The position numbers and the translations under genes are program-made. The notes below the pieces were generated by a model. The model was not told the DNA's origin. It saw only the letters and a program-made list of their open reading frames with translations, and did not search any database. DNA of 64,000 nt from Humulus lupulus (lineage: Eukaryota > Streptophyta > Magnoliopsida > Rosales > Cannabaceae). Where the stretch lies: positions 216,652,448 to 216,716,447 of the forward strand of contig NC_084796.1 in assembly GCF_963169125.1 (NCBI RefSeq), given 5' to 3'. Every line of letters begins with the position of its first letter. Position 1 is the first letter of the stretch. Shown piece by piece: positions 31,990 through 45,469 of this stretch.

Positions 31990-34972
31990 ATATTTATATT
32001 ATGTAGTTGTATATTCATTTTTACCTGTTTCGACAAGAAAGGTTTGATATGAGGGGCTTTTGTAAGTACATTCTTCATCATCCTCATAATGTAATATCTA
32101 CAATCGATTTTGTTTGATTGGTTACGACACTATAAAGATTGGTAATACATGTACAAATCTTAGTATTAAATATCTTAAGCATCTATATATCTACATAAAC
32201 TCATATACAAAAAGAAACGTACCATAGGTTGGAAATAAATTACTCCCACTAGGCTTTTATTGATCTTTTTACGTGCTTTAATTCTTTCTGTGAAATACAT
32301 CTCAAATACATCATGGATGTTCTCCTGGATGGCTGTCTTGTTATCTAATGGTGGATTGAGAGGATTGAGAAAATAACAATAATACTAATTGAGATATAAT
32401 AATAATAACATCCAATGCTCCCTGTTGAAAGAACAAGTATTACAAAGTTGTTAACTTTAGATTCTATTTTTTTTGTATAAATGAAAAGAATATTAATTAA
32501 ACTTACCCATGGTTATAAGGCATAACTATCCAATCATGCCTTTTAGACATGCAGTATAACATCCTATCACATAAAGCTTGAGCACGACTATCTGCACGAG
32601 TTACGGAAGTAAAAACCTTATTTGGAGTCATAAACAACAACGATCCTCTCTTTTCCTCATCTAATAATAGTTCCTGGTACAAAATCATACCGACAACTAT
32701 CATTAATTAAAAAAGAAAAGTTAAAAGAAAACTAAATAGTTGATGATACAAAATCCTTACAATAAATATTATTTACTTCATATAGAGCATACCTCATGTA
32801 GAAGACAATGCATGATTGTCCAATCATCTCCTTTCTACAAAATTTAAGTATTTCATCACGAAACAGAGGAAAGTATTTACTAGCATGGCCAAACACATCA
32901 AATTCAATGGACACTTCAATGACATTATCATGTTTATGCCAATGATTGACATTTTCATATAATTTTCTCAAATGGTTGTTGCACCTCTTGTGACAATAAT
33001 GTCTTAGGTGCTCGTTTTGGAACTAGATTTTATGTTTGTGGTGCTAATGGTAGAGAAGCTTTTTTTTCCATCTTGTTTTCCTATTTTTTCCACGACCTCC
33101 TAATAAACCCATAAAAAATAATTAATAATGGAATAAGGAAATAAAAATTTAACAGTCATAAATAAAATAATTACCTGTGTCGCTCCATTGAAGATGACTA
33201 GCAATTTGGACCAATGTATCAAAGTCCCAATAGCTTGTAAAAATTCTCACTGGTATGGATTGGGTTAATAAGTAGAGCATTAGGTTGGTCATCAAACTCA
33301 ATTTCACTATGGTAGTTTCTCTTTTTTCTTCACCATGGATGTCTGTGCTACTAGTAACTAGAATGTATCTCCTACCAACGATGTTGGTGATAGACTCCAA
33401 TTCAAATTTGCATTGAATCATTTTATCCTGCGCATATATGTGAATTTTTATGTACAAATATGTTATACAAGTGCAAGAATTGAGATTTAAAAAAGATAAA
33501 GTTATACCTGATTTAAGCCAGAAGTGGGGATACACACAGGTGCATCCTCTGACTGTGGGTGTGGTGGTGCTAGAGGTTGATGCTGCGATTTCGGTGATGC
33601 CTGATGATATGGTCGGTGATGCTTGATGATATGGTGTAGCCTAATATATGGGTGATCCATAGTTTGGCGCTGAAGCAAAAGAAGATCCTCCAAAGCCACT
33701 ATGTTGTCTTTAAATCTATTCCATAAATTGTCGCATCATTTTCTCTTGTAGTTTGATCATTTCGTGTTGTTGTTTCATTATTTATTCTTGTTGATTGTAT
33801 TTTTTCTTCCGTCATTGCAAATCAAGCGTCAACTTAGGAAGTCTCAAGTTCTTTTCCTTTCTTCTTACTGGATTGTGTGGTTTTCTAGAATTGGCTAGGC
33901 GTTACACTAAGCCCAATACCCTTGACTCGCCCTATACTCTCAAGGGTGCCTAATGTCATAGTAATCAAATCCTTAGACCCATCAGGTTCAAATTTTCCAT
34001 CACTGATGAGCTAACTATAGTGCTCCTGTAAACAAAATAGAAAAATATAGTTATTCTCATTAAAACTAAGTAATCCAATCATATAAAAAGTATCACACTT
34101 ACTATATTGCGAGCTACGCTTGTTGCCTCAGTACCAATCAACTCACCCTTTTTGTTAGAATGTCCTACATACCACAACTGTGACCTGTCGATTTTAGACA
34201 CCTCGAGTCCAAAATATTGTTGTTGCAGACTTTCCATTGCCAACAAAAACCCACCTCGTGACATATAGTCGTCATGTTTATTTTGTTTTCGATGATCTTG
34301 ATGTATTTTTCTCTTTTTCTTCCAATCATCAGTCATACATGAAGCACAAAACTGATCCCATTACGTTTTACTGATCACCTGTGAGTAACCTCTTGGCATT
34401 TTGAATGTCTTGATGGTCGGATTTGCATCTATCTTATTATGGATGCATACTTTAGTCAGATAGGATTTTAATGCTCGCCATCGTTTTTCCGCCTTTGACA
34501 GAATTTTTCCTTTTGCTTTATAGTCTATGTGAAACGTAGCCTACAATTGAAAACAATACATATCATTAGTCTATATTAAAAATACAAACAACGTATATTA
34601 TAGTGACAGAGAAAATACCTTAATGATATCCCAAAAATTTTCTTTGTCTGATTATTGGACTTTATCCCAACTCGCATGTGTGATTGAAGCACACATTTTT
34701 ATAGTTTATCTGATCATTGATCATAATTTTGATCTCGTTGTAACAATAGCTTGTCCATATTCGTTGAGCTTGAGTGGTACCTTAATGCCTTCACTTTACA
34801 TCTTGGCTATGTCGAGCATGATACATAGTCCTCTACCAAATCCCACCTCCTACATACCATTATCATCATTCTCCTCATGATCACCATCATCATCATCATC
34901 TCCAGGAAGTCGAAAATCATCATCAGCTTCAGGAAGTGGATAATCATCATCAAAACCTCCTGGATCAGCCAT
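31990..34972 (-). pseudogene. CACTA-1 second gene: Transposase_24-like region and Ulp1-like protease
   Basis: Starts at 34972 with an acidic segment (MADPGGFDDDYPLPEADDDF). A Transposase_24-like block lies at 34336-34079 (DDWKKKRKIHQDHRKQNKHD, MSRGGFLLAMESLQQQYFG, RSQLWYVGHSNKKGELIG). A Q/H/P-rich stretch at 33699-33502 and a short conserved region (CKFELESITNIVGRRYIL) follow. The C-terminal part resembles the Ulp1/SENP cysteine protease found in many plant CACTA elements. It reads DEILKFCRKEMIGQSCIVFY (about 32890-32830), DWIVMPYNHG (32520), EHWMLLLLYLN with a likely catalytic His, YFLNPLNPP, and CRYYIMRMMKNVL at about 32085 with the candidate Cys. Introns are likely between these blocks, so exon edges are not given. 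Stops and shifts make it a pseudogene. The protease's target is unknown. Confidence 0.72.
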
Positions 34973-35109
34973 GGAAATATCTGAAAAATAACTGATGATT
35001 AAAATTGTTAATAGACAATCATCAACATAATAGGAAAATTAAATATAGAATGAACACAAAGAACTATTATCATGCTTAAAATATCCAATGTAAGAAGAAA
35101 AAAAAAAGT

Positions 35110-38100
35110 CAACATTTATCAACTTATATGATCAACCCATACATCGTCACCATCAAAACGCAAACAAATATCATCGTCATCTACACCATCATCAATAAGG
35201 TATTCAGTAAGTTGTGGTTTGGGAATTGTGACAGGTTGCTGAAGGAGTGGTAGGTCATGTACATCGCTTTATTTGTCTCTCCAATCTATCGGTTGAGTAG
35301 GAACCACAACTGACCATTGCTTGTCGAATGGATCGGTCACATAAAAACAAGTTTGGCTTGTGTTGCCATTATGAAATGATCATTTTTGTGCCCAATTCGA
35401 TTTAAATCAACTGATGCAAGACCTAAATCATCAACCTTTACTTCCTTGTCACTTTAACCCAATCACACAAGAAGACTGGCATTCTAGTTGTAATATAATC
35501 TAATTCTCAGATCTCTTGGATTACTCCATAAAATGTCATATCACACTCTAGAGGATTGCTGTCCTTTGAACTAGAGATTTTCATAGTTTTTGCTACAATA
35601 CATACTCCACTATTCTGTGTGGTTCTCACATTATCTCGTTCCAAAGTATTGAATTGAGTACCATTTATGATGTATGATGGGTACTTAAACACATTCAGCG
35701 AAGGATCACGGAAAAATCCACTTAACTATGTCTGATACATGACTTGATGTTTTAGTCACTTCAATTGCAACATTTGTTAAAAACAAAAAAGGAAATAAAA
35801 AATAATGACACGTCGTGCAATTAAAACAAAAGATATAAATTATTCACCTAAATCAATACCTTGTTCTTTAACCAAGTACTAAATGTAAAATAGTGTTCAT
35901 CGTAGATCCATTTTTTTGTTCTTTGACTTAGATGGATATTTTTTTCGAATCCAAATGAAATGATTCCTTCATAAATGTATACAAAATTAGTATGAATCAA
36001 TACAAATATCACAACAATGTTTTAATATCGTACTTACTCGATGTAAGGTTGAATCTTAACAATGTTTTGCAATAAAAGACAATGTGCTTCGTGTCTTTCA
36101 TCTTGACTTATTGAGCATACAACACCACCTTTACTACTATTACTTTTATCTAATGTAGATTGATCGCCCACGCTTGTCAAACCATGCAAATATTCTGAAC
36201 AAAATTCAATGGCTTCTTCTGCAATATAACATTCAACAATACATCCTATGGGTCTACTTATATTTTGAACATAACTCTTAAGAATCTTCATGTATCTCTC
36301 AAAGGGATACATCCATCTTAGGTAAACAGGTTTGCATAGTTTAATCTCTCTAACCAAATGAACTGTAAAATGCACTATTATGTCAAAAAAAAGGTGGGAA
36401 GAATCGGTCCAAGTAACATAGGATTATAGCAATCTCCACTTGTAAGTTATCCAACATTGACACATCAATCGTCTTACAACACAAATACATGAAAAACAAA
36501 CACATCGTGTGATTATCTCTCTAACCTTTTTAGGTAGCACAACGTGTGAATAGCCACTGGTAAAATGTGTTGGAATAGGACATGGCAATCATGAGATTTC
36601 ATACTATCAAATTCAAATTCTTCATATCCACCAACGTTCTTATGTTTGAAGAAGAACCTTTCAGAACTTTAATATTGTATAAACAACCACAAAGTTATAT
36701 TTTCTTATCCTTAGTGAGTGTGTAACAATCTGCCGGTAAAAAAGTTCTCTTAGGGCCAGCTTTTGTATGTAGCTTTTTTTGCAAGCCCATTGTAGCAAAT
36801 TTTTTCCGAGCTTTAATGTCATCCTTAATTTTACTATGAATATTTAACAAAGTTCCTATTAGACCATCACACATATTTTTCTCGATGTGCATAACATCTA
36901 AATTATGTCGCAAAAGTGTTCCCAATATTCAAGCTCAAAGAAAATTGATTTTTTTTCTTCCAAGGACATGTAGAGTCATCTGGAATAGTCATACTAACTT
37001 GAGTCTTATCCTTCCCAACATCCTTTCCACGACCCATCCTCTTTTTATTTGGATAATTAGTAAGCTTTCCTACCTTAAACTGAATTGCAGATACTTTATT
37101 AAGTACTTGATTCCCAGTCAAAGGTTCTGGAGCCAAACCAAACTCTTGTTCACTAGTGATGCATTTTTCCAAGTTCTAAAATAATGTCTCCAGGGCAAGA
37201 ATTTTCTATGTCCCGTATAGCACACCTTGCGGGAATGTTTCAAATATTGAGAAAAATTCTTCTCCTCACAAATAGGACAAACTTTGTATCCTTTTACATT
37301 GTGACCAGATAAATTTCCATAAGCGGAGAAGTCGTTGATTTTCCATAACAACACCACTTGAAGGGTAAACTCTTCTTTTCGGTATGTGTCATAAGCCTTA
37401 ACCCCTTCATTCCATAAAGTTTTTAAGTCATCAATTAGGGGAGCTAAGTAGAGGTCAATATCATTACTAGGTTGTTTAGCTCCTAATATCAGCAAGGTCA
37501 ATAAGGTAAACTTCCTCTTCATACATAGCCATGGCGGTAAATTTATATGACTAGTACTTACTACTGGGAGAAGTATGAGGATTAATTTCATCTGTAGAAA
37601 GAGCTACTCGAATATTTCTAGGTTTATTGGAAAATGAAGGCCATTCAAAATCTACTGTCTTCTATGTTGGTGAGTTAGTAGGATGTCTAAGTCTACCATC
37701 CTTTATTCTCTCATTCGAATGCCATGTCAAATTCTTAGCATGATCAACATTTCGATAAAACCAAATCAAATGAGGAATTGGTAGAATATGCCACAAAACT
37801 TTTGCTGGTACTCCTTTCTTAACTTTCTCAGAATTCTTTTTCCATCTGGACACACCACAAGTAGGACATAAATTCACATTTACAAGGCAATTATGATATA
37901 ATACGCAATCATTAGGACAAGCATGTATTTTTTTATATTGCAATCCTAATGAGCACATAGTTTTCTTAGCCTCATAAAATGACCCGGGCATCTCATTTTT
38001 TCAGGCAATAAATCTTTCAAGAAAACTAACAATTCCATGAAACTTTCATCACCCCATCCATTGGCTTTAATGTTGTACAATCTAAGAATGGATGAAAACT

Positions 38101-38128
38101 TTGTAAATAAAATAAAAATACAAAACAT
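35110..38128 (-). pseudogene. CACTA-1 TNPD-like transposase
   Basis: The transposase that would cut at the CACTA ends. Order on the minus strand: N-terminal part (YNIKANGWGDESFMELLVF), a frameshift, YKKIHACPNDCVLYHNCLVN with CPTCGVSRW, then the Transposase_21 core (STDEINPHTSPSSKY, NLPPWLCMKRKF, NDIDLYLAPLIDDLKTLWNE, LLWKINDFSAYGNLSGHN, YKVCPICEE, HNLDVMHIEKNMCDGLIGTL). A DUF4218-like block follows at 36375-36034 (VYLRWMYPFERYMKILKSYV, YIAEEAIEFCSEYLHG), and a DUF4216-like block at 35692-35110 (RTTQNSGVCIVAKTM, KLVFYVTDPFDKQWSVVVP in a shifted frame). The block order matches intact plant TNPD proteins. At least four frameshifts and several stops interrupt it, and introns are likely near 36600 and 35800. 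Confidence 0.88.
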
Positions 38129-39964
38129 AACTAAGTATAAAAAAATCTACAGAAAATCTGACAGCATTTCCCCTAATTTTCTAGCCTAGCCATCTATTAC
38201 AATCAACACCATCAATTCAAACAAATCAAACAACACACAGGTTTTTATCTATATATTACCGCAACACATAGAATTATCATAACCTACTTCACTAAGACAT
38301 CCAAGTTGTCAACCTTTTGTTATCACCGCAACATAAAGAATTCCTAGAACCTACTTCAATGTGGATGAATATCTAAGATATTCAAACTCCACTAAAGTTA
38401 TACAGTTATTCAAAATTGTAAAAGATTGAATTTAAAAAAAAAAATTCAAATATAACATACCTCTTGCAATTGTCTATCAATCCAATGCTTTAAGACCAAT
38501 CAAAATATTAATCTAAACATTATTATCTTGTAATAGCAATTCCATATCACACGAGGAATTTTAATTTCTTGTAATAGCAGTTCATTTGACAAAAGTCTAA
38601 CACTCTTGTTGTTACACCAAGTCATGTTATTTTCTCCAAAATGCTCAATTAAGTCATACCAAATTGTCCTATATAGTCTATTTCACGCTTGTTTACTTGT
38701 ACACTCTTAAAGGCTGAGAGAGTTCAAAAATGAAAAGAAAACCAACACATACAGCAACAGACTTAAAATTTAACATTATTCTATAAACTATCGGCTATAG
38801 GCAAGGAACAAATTCTTCTACTACTTCCCATATTTGTTGTCATCATCATTACTATACTAGACCACCATTACTAAGCTACCTTGTAATAAGTTAAATCTTG
38901 TTATTATTAATGTGAGTTCTATACGTATGCATTTCTAATATATATATATTTATATATATATATGCAAATATATATACATAGCATGGAATATCAAAATAAA
39001 AAGACAAGAATAAGGAATATAGCAAAGAAAATCATGCCTAAGTTTTTGTAATATCTAGATTTATATATTTCCATATGTATACTCAGTAACTATGTATAAA
39101 GAGAAATTATAATTATATAATATTGTTACACTAATAGTTTTGATTAAACAAAGCTTTCAAATGTGTACGTAAGCAAGAATGAAATAATATATATTATAAA
39201 TGTCAACACATGAATGAATAAAAGATTTTTAAATATATAATATTTCCAAGCAAAAGATAAAAGGCGTGCATAGTTAGTCATGTGACCCAACAATATATAT
39301 ATAATATAGTTAAGTCATGTAGCTAACACTTTCATTTTTTTTGTCGACTAATGTCATATTTCAATGAGAAAACAAAACTAAAATCGAACAAAAAATTTTA
39401 GATTAAAAATATATTATTCAATACTATCCAAAGAGAGAAAGAGAATAAAATATGAAGAATCATCCTTTCATATATCATCAATTAAACCAACCGCGTAAAA
39501 AAAACTCATTATATAATTGTATATTGTAATTAGTTGAAAAAAAGACAGAAATATCCTTAATCAATTACTATCTATTATAACTATAGATTTTAATTAGATT
39601 GTAATATACATAAAGATTTAAAGAGTTTGAAACTAAGAGACCTATCTAATATATACAATTTCTCTAATTTTTGGATTTTTAGTAATAGAAACTCAACAAT
39701 TGACCAAAATATCATCTAACATAAACATAATCAAATAAAAGACTTACCCACTCAATATTAGAAAATAAGAGAGACTTTAATTTGAATTTAGGAATTTGAA
39801 ATTTATCCAATCCCTACACAAATACACAAATAAAATTCATGACAAATCAATATATTTTAGAGAAAGCATTTACATATTTACTAAATAAAAACCATTATTT
39901 ATAAAAAAAAAATGAAGAAATAAAGAAGTATACATACCTAAATACATGTTGCACTGCTAAACTA

Positions 39965-40225
39965 TCGTCACTGCCTTCTCTTCCCTTTGCAGCAGCCGCC
40001 GTCGCCAAGAAATCCAGGAGCAGGTGGCGCTGTCACTAAGAACTCTAGGTGCAGTCGCCTTCGCCGAGAACCCCAGGTGATGTCGCGAGCCTTCTCCTCC
40101 ATTTGCACCTTCCCTCCATCGCCGACCACCCTGCCATCTAGAGAATCAGTTGCCTTTAGCACCTTCTCCTCCGTGTGCTTAGAAACTGAAAGCCCCAAAT
40201 TTATTTCTTCCTTTCTTTAATTTTG
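39965..40225 (-). other. GC-rich first-exon-like segment at CACTA-1 5' end
   Basis: A CpG-rich island in otherwise AT-rich sequence, about 360 bp inside the right end (the transcription start side). It is open in both directions (76 and 77 codons), which is a by-product of base composition. It may be an untranslated first exon or promoter. An 18-base C run follows at 40253-40270. Confidence 0.4.
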
Positions 40226-40317
40226 ATTGTTGAGAAAAAAATGACCTCCCTCCCCCCCCCCCCCCCCCCCTCCCAAATTCGAAACCAATAAGCTTTTTCC
40301 CGCATTTTACTTAATAT

Positions 40318-40584
40318 TTTTTAGGGCACACTATGGGAGCCCTAAATACTCTTTTAGGACACCCAAAGTGAGCCCTTAAAGGTCACCATTGAAATCCACT
40401 CTTAAATTCTCTCCTCATGCTTTTTTAGGGCCCCACATATTTTATTAGGACACTCATTTCATGTCCGAAAATATGTTTTTAAGGACTTTCAATGAGTGTC
40501 CTAAAAACTCCAGAAATCTTTTTTAGAACTTGCATTTAGGTGTGTCTTAAAAAGGTGACTCGTAAAGGGTATTTTGTAGTAGGG
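40318..40584. repeat. CACTA-1 right subterminal and terminal repeats
   Basis: Units such as TTTTTAGGGCACAC, GAGCCCTAAATAC and TTTTAGGACACCC mirror the left array. The terminus GTATTTTGTAGTAGGG ends at 40584. Confidence 0.8.
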
Positions 40585-40637
40585 CTACTACCATCTCTCT
40601 CATTTTTACTCTCCATCCTTCCTTTTCTCCATTCATC

Positions 40638-40980
40638 CACTACAACAATATAAGGGTTTTATGACTTTATTTTGACAGACATTTAAAGTCTACAATGTCT
40701 CCCGCTAGGGGAGACATCGTAAGTGGGGCATTGTAGGCGTACATCCCATGTCTCCCATTGGGAGAGGTGAAAGACATCCCACGTTTTCCAGTGGGAGACG
40801 TTGAAAGGTGTTCAAAAGCGTGGACTTTCAATGTCTCCCACTAGGAGATGTGGGATGTCTCTCACCTCTCTCAATGGAAGACATTGGAAGTCCCTGGGAG
40901 ACTTTTCAATGTCTTTTAATGAGAAACGCAAGAGACATCCTACTTCTCTCAGTGGGAGACATTCAAAAGTCTCCCATTTT
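40638..40980. repeat. CACTA-2 terminal and subterminal repeats
   Basis: After the TIR, about nine variants of AATGTCTCCCACTGGGAGAC occur in both orientations; each unit is itself close to palindromic. Short ORFs at 40801-41020 run through this array and are not genes. AT-rich simple sequence (TTAATTAAA-like) follows at 40985-41140. Confidence 0.8.
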
Positions 40981-41702
40981 TTTTACAAAAAGCAAATTAA
41001 TTAAATTAAAATTTATTTAATATTAAATTAAATTGATTTAATAATTAATTAAAATAAATTTATTTAATAATTAATTAAACTAAAATTAATATAATTAATT
41101 GAATTGAAATTGATATAATTAATTAAAATGAAATTGCAAATCATCATTAATGAAAATTTAGATCATTGTTTTACAAGATAAGAGATATTTGTTAGACATA
41201 TGCAAAATTAACAAATATTGTACTATATATGAAGAAAGCAGTAAAAAGTAATAAAACCTAATAATGAGGTTGATAACTTTTGATTATCAATAACACATAT
41301 GTCGCCCATTCTTGACGCAACTCATCAATTTGTGCCTTTGTATACGGCGTACTTGTTAGCTGTAAAAAATATAAAGTAAAATATATTAATTAATTTTTTG
41401 ATTAAAATTATATATATGGTTTCAAAAATAATTTGTGAACTTCAATTAATAATACCATTCTCAAGTAATGTCTTGGACTCACATGTTCAATCGAATCTTT
41501 CAACATCCTTATCATTTAGTATCCACATGCCACATTGCCCGGCTGGTGAGGACACTAATTACATAAAAGTATAAGTAATTAATTTGGGCAACATTGCCCC
41601 TATATTATTAACCCCTATATTATTAACCTAACCATCTAAACATTTAATAAAATCAGTCAAGCAAGCACAACATAATTTAAATACAAGAAAAAAAATACAT
41701 AA

Positions 41703-42119
41703 TAACTACAAGAAAAAACAGTAATCATGACACCTAAAAACTGCTAACCGGAAGTATCTATAACACATTTCAAAACGCTAACGTAGCTGCTGTTATTAAA
41801 AGTCCCGTCTTTTCTATAGCAGTTTTCAAATGTTATGTTCGACGCTATCTTAAATTATTTAATAATACATCTTTAGTTGCTAAAGAATTGAATGATAACA
41901 TTTTGTTAGAGTGATTGATTAAAATTTGTAGTTTAATCTTAAACTTTTTGCATAACACTTTCCGACTGTTATGTAAAGTGTTATAAGTAATTATTTTATA
42001 ACATTTTTAGTTTATTTTATTATATAAACCATAACGTTTTGCACACTTATAATATATTATACAAAATAGTCATAATTATTGTAATTGCTCCCACTAATAA
42101 GATTTGTTATTTTGTAGTA
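41703..42119. mobile_element. Possible small non-autonomous CACTA-like insertion
   Basis: Inverted ends ACTACAAGAAAAAACAG (left) and ACTACAAAATAACAAAT (right, read inward) bound about 417 bp. The interior has repeated CATAACACTTT and AAACTGTTATG-like motifs and no ORF. The terminal CAC is degraded on both sides, and I could not establish a target duplication. Confidence 0.35.
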
Positions 42120-42570
42120 CGCATTTTTAATTGTTGTAAAAGTTTTTTATTATTGTATTTTGATAAAAAGAAGATATATCTCATAATTGATCACAAATGA
42201 AATATTAAATAGACCACAAAATCTAGTATTAAATTTATATATATATATATGATAAACCATGAGTATTTTTACATTTGAACATGAACTTCTTCAAACTATG
42301 ATGCTGTCCACTTCAAAAGCTTTTAGTTATAACTTAAGTTTGAAAGCATACATAATAAAGTTCTACAGTCTTGCACATCTTTTACTTCAAAAGTAAAAAA
42401 CAAAATGTAAACCATGAAGCTTGCTCAACCCTCGAATTCCTCATCCATTCCATTGTGTTCTTGTCTTTGTTGTGAGGTTTATTTTCTTAGCTACATAAGA
42501 GTTTAAATAATTAATGCGTAGACTTTGAGTTAATAGTAAACTAAAAGAGTGCAAAAAGAAAGAAAGTTAA

Positions 42571-45165
42571 TCACCTCATTATGAGTTTATCAGCTTGCCA
42601 TGCAATTACACTACCTATAGCGTCTTCATTAATATATATCACTACTGTAGGCCTCCACAGAAATACATTAGCTTTTCTCACAAAATCTATTCCCAATTTT
42701 ATAGCATTAGGCCCAAGAGGGACATGGTTGACCTCATTCTTTGGATCACTTGAAATAAAATATCCTTCTGCAATAATTTCACCAGATCCAATCCAATCTA
42801 ATATTTTGCATTTGCTACCAAATGTGTGATTCTTGACACTCTAGCAAGAAAATGCAATAACAATAAGAATTGAGTGACTAATATTTCATAAAATAAGTTT
42901 CAACACTTGTAAATTTCATATAATTAGTGCCATAATTACCGCAGGAGAAGGAACATGAAGAGAATTTGACTGAACATTGGCATTTGATTGCTCTTCACTT
43001 TGGACAAATGTATTCTATTTACCATATAAGCAAGATAAGAACAACAATAATTCACCATCAAAATTAAAATTAAAAAAAAAAACCTAAAAATTAAACAATG
43101 AAATCCAGTTATCATATGATGAGAATAAACAATACTAATTCAACCACATGAAATTGCAAAAGTGAAGACAAAATCAATATAATTTTAGCCTACACTAACT
43201 CAGTGACAATACTTTCAGTTATTTTCTCTTGTTTTAGAGTACCAACATATAAATAATTTAAGCAAATAATTACCAAAGACATTTCAATATTGGTTCAGCC
43301 TAAAATACTTACTTAATTTTTCATTAAAGAAACAATGAGTTGCTCCATGTGTTGCATGTTAACTTTCAATTCTTTACATTGATCTTCTATCATAATCATA
43401 TGGTCATCGCTTTTCGATACGATTTGCAACTTTGACCAAGTAACTCCTCTTCTAAAAGATCTCATGTATGTATTTTTTTTGGTCCAAGAACCTTTGTAAG
43501 GATGTCTTCATTAACACTTGCAGTTGAAGACATAGTAGGATCTTTCTTAAATTCTTCAACCAAATCCTTTAAAAATAAATAAAATCAATATATGTATTAA
43601 AACAAATGAGTGGTTAAGAGTAAAGTCAAATGGTTAAGAAATAACAAAGTCATACCAAAGCTTCAGCCACTTCTAAATTTATAGGTTCACTATTTTTCTT
43701 CTTATGTGCCTTGGTCCAAACATCAACTCTAGAAGGTGGTGTTTTGGTTTCACTATCATTCATATATCCAAAAAAGAAAATAAGTTAAAAAAAGGCTAAA
43801 ACAAATTTCATAATACCACTTCAAAATATATTTGTTTTACCAATTCATCAATCAATCGTGCATAGCCTTTACGACTACAAGTGTGGGGCAGCTATTTTGT
43901 CCGTATTTTTTTTTATTTCTCACTTGTAGCCTAAGAGTACAGAGTTAATAATGACAATAAACTATAAAACTCAATCATAGATAAAGTTAAGATTATAAGT
44001 AGACTAAAGTACCTTAAACTCAGCACTAGTTTTTTCCCTAACAAATCTTTTCCACTCATTTGCCGATTTAATGTTATCAGGTTTCATTTTTAGTCTTACT
44101 TCTTCATTTGGTGCCTTTGTTATTTTGGTAAGCCTTGATTTTGAAGCTCTCTAAAGATCTACCATACTTTTGAATATATAGCCCTTTTTGCAATCTTTAT
44201 AAAACTTGTATCTTGCCTAGTTAAAACGATAATAGGTTAGTATGTTAGTAAAAATGACTTTGAGAAAATTTCATGGTGATAAACTAAAATAATTAAATAT
44301 ATAATGATTAGAATATATACCTGAATATATTTTCACAAGACCTCTTTCATTCATCGAGTAACCTTCTCCAATATTTTATCGTGACTGTTAGAATTTCTCT
44401 AACAAGTGCACCCAAAAATGAAGACAAAGATATTGATGTTGTACCTATCGACTATCCCTTCGAGTTAAACTTAAATTCCAAATGACCATCACCATATACT
44501 GCAATAGACTTCAATTTACTTGGGCCTCTTGTTTTCTTTTTGGTAATAGGGGCAACAACTTCTTCATGTTATTCTTGGTCTTGTGGCAAGTTTTCAACAA
44601 TGGTTTCTGTTGGGTTTTCGGGAATTTGTAGGCGCTGTGATTTTCTTATGGTTGTTGGTGAGATGGCATGGTTTTTTGTATGAGCTTCATATACTGGTTT
44701 TTTTTGCCTTTTTTCTTTTGAAGGACTAGTTTCTACTCCAACCATTCTTTTAAGAGATCCCTTAGTCTTGGCTGCTGGTGAACCCAAGATTGAAGTAATC
44801 GGGTTTGTAGTGAGTATTGTAGCAATTTTTCCAGGAGAGTGTATTGGGGGTTTGCTTGAAATATATTTCTAAGAGATCTCCTTGTCACAGGGGATCATAG
44901 GGGAGCTATGGGTGCTTCCTTTTCATCAGAAGAGTCCCCCCTCATTACCATTCTACGATGGGTCCTCTCTTTTGGAGAGACAATTTTAGTATTGTTCTGT
45001 TCAACTACCTCATTCACTTCTAAATTATGTCGAAGGCTCCTCCTTTTTTCATTGAGGAGTTGAACTAATTTTCCCGTGGGTATGTGCTTGGGTCATTTTT
45101 CTTTTGCACATGCAGGTGCAATGTCTTGACCTTTACTAAGTCTTTTTCTTTTCTGATCAACTATT
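42571..45165 (-). pseudogene. CACTA-2 second gene (Transposase_24-like)
   Basis: Minus-strand exons of the second CACTA gene. The N-terminal part (45165-44400) is basic and Ser/Pro rich (KRKRLSKGQDIAPACAKEK, SPKERTHRRMVMRGDSSDEK), with a stop and shifts. The Transposase_24-like core follows at 44130-43840 (MKPDNIKSANEWKRFVREKT, then APHTCSRKGYAR-like residues with changes). At 43780-43480 comes the conserved stretch TPPSRVDVWTKAHKKKNSEP, EEFKKDPTMSSTASVNEDIL, TKVLGPKKYTY, and then a predicted helix with MEQLIVSLMKN. A last exon at 42829-42571 reads CKILDWIGSGEIIAEGYF, HVPLGPNAIKLGIDFV, FLWRPTVVIYINEDAIGSV. These strings match second genes of plant CACTA elements as I remember them. Exon edges are approximate. 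Confidence 0.72.
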
Positions 45166-45469
45166 TCTATGAAAAATGAAAAAAAAAAATCATAGATCAG
45201 GTGACATATTATGGATTATCACAAAAAATTCTTATAATAAAGGTCAAAATAAACATGGAGATATTATTGTAATACAATTCTTGAGCCAAAAGATAGAAAG
45301 AAACATTGTCACTCTTGGCAGCAAAAAAAATGATAACACAGAACAATTAAATAATGCAATAAAAAATCCAGAAAATTCACAAAGAAAGAATGCAAACTGA
45401 AGTTTTCATTGATTACAAATTTATATGTCAAGTACAACTCGATCTTAATTTACTTAAACAAAACAAAAA

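Larger units (their letters stand above)
31332..40584 (-). mobile_element. CACTA DNA transposon 1, end to end, inactive
   Basis: A 9253-bp element with terminal repeats CACTACTACAAAA (left) and CCCTACTACAAAA (right, read inward, one mismatch). The flanking 3-bp duplication CTA is at 31329-31331 and 40585-40587. Both ends hold arrays of a short palindromic motif built on TTTTAGGGCTC and CCTAAAA. Two genes on the minus strand, a TNPD-like transposase (38128-35110) and a second gene (34972-31990), show the standard autonomous CACTA plan. Both are broken by stops and frameshifts. 38129-39964 is an AT-rich stretch, probably 5' leader or intron, without coding sequence; it includes TA microsatellites near 38935-38980. 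Confidence 0.93.

Noticed and set aside
39965..40225. A GC-rich protein-coding exon of a captured gene
   Set aside because: Both strands are open over the same bases, which is expected from composition. No recognisable protein motif is present.
40801..41020. Two overlapping small ORFs with short repeats
   Set aside because: They run through the palindromic subterminal array of CACTA-2; the repeated residues come from the DNA repeat.
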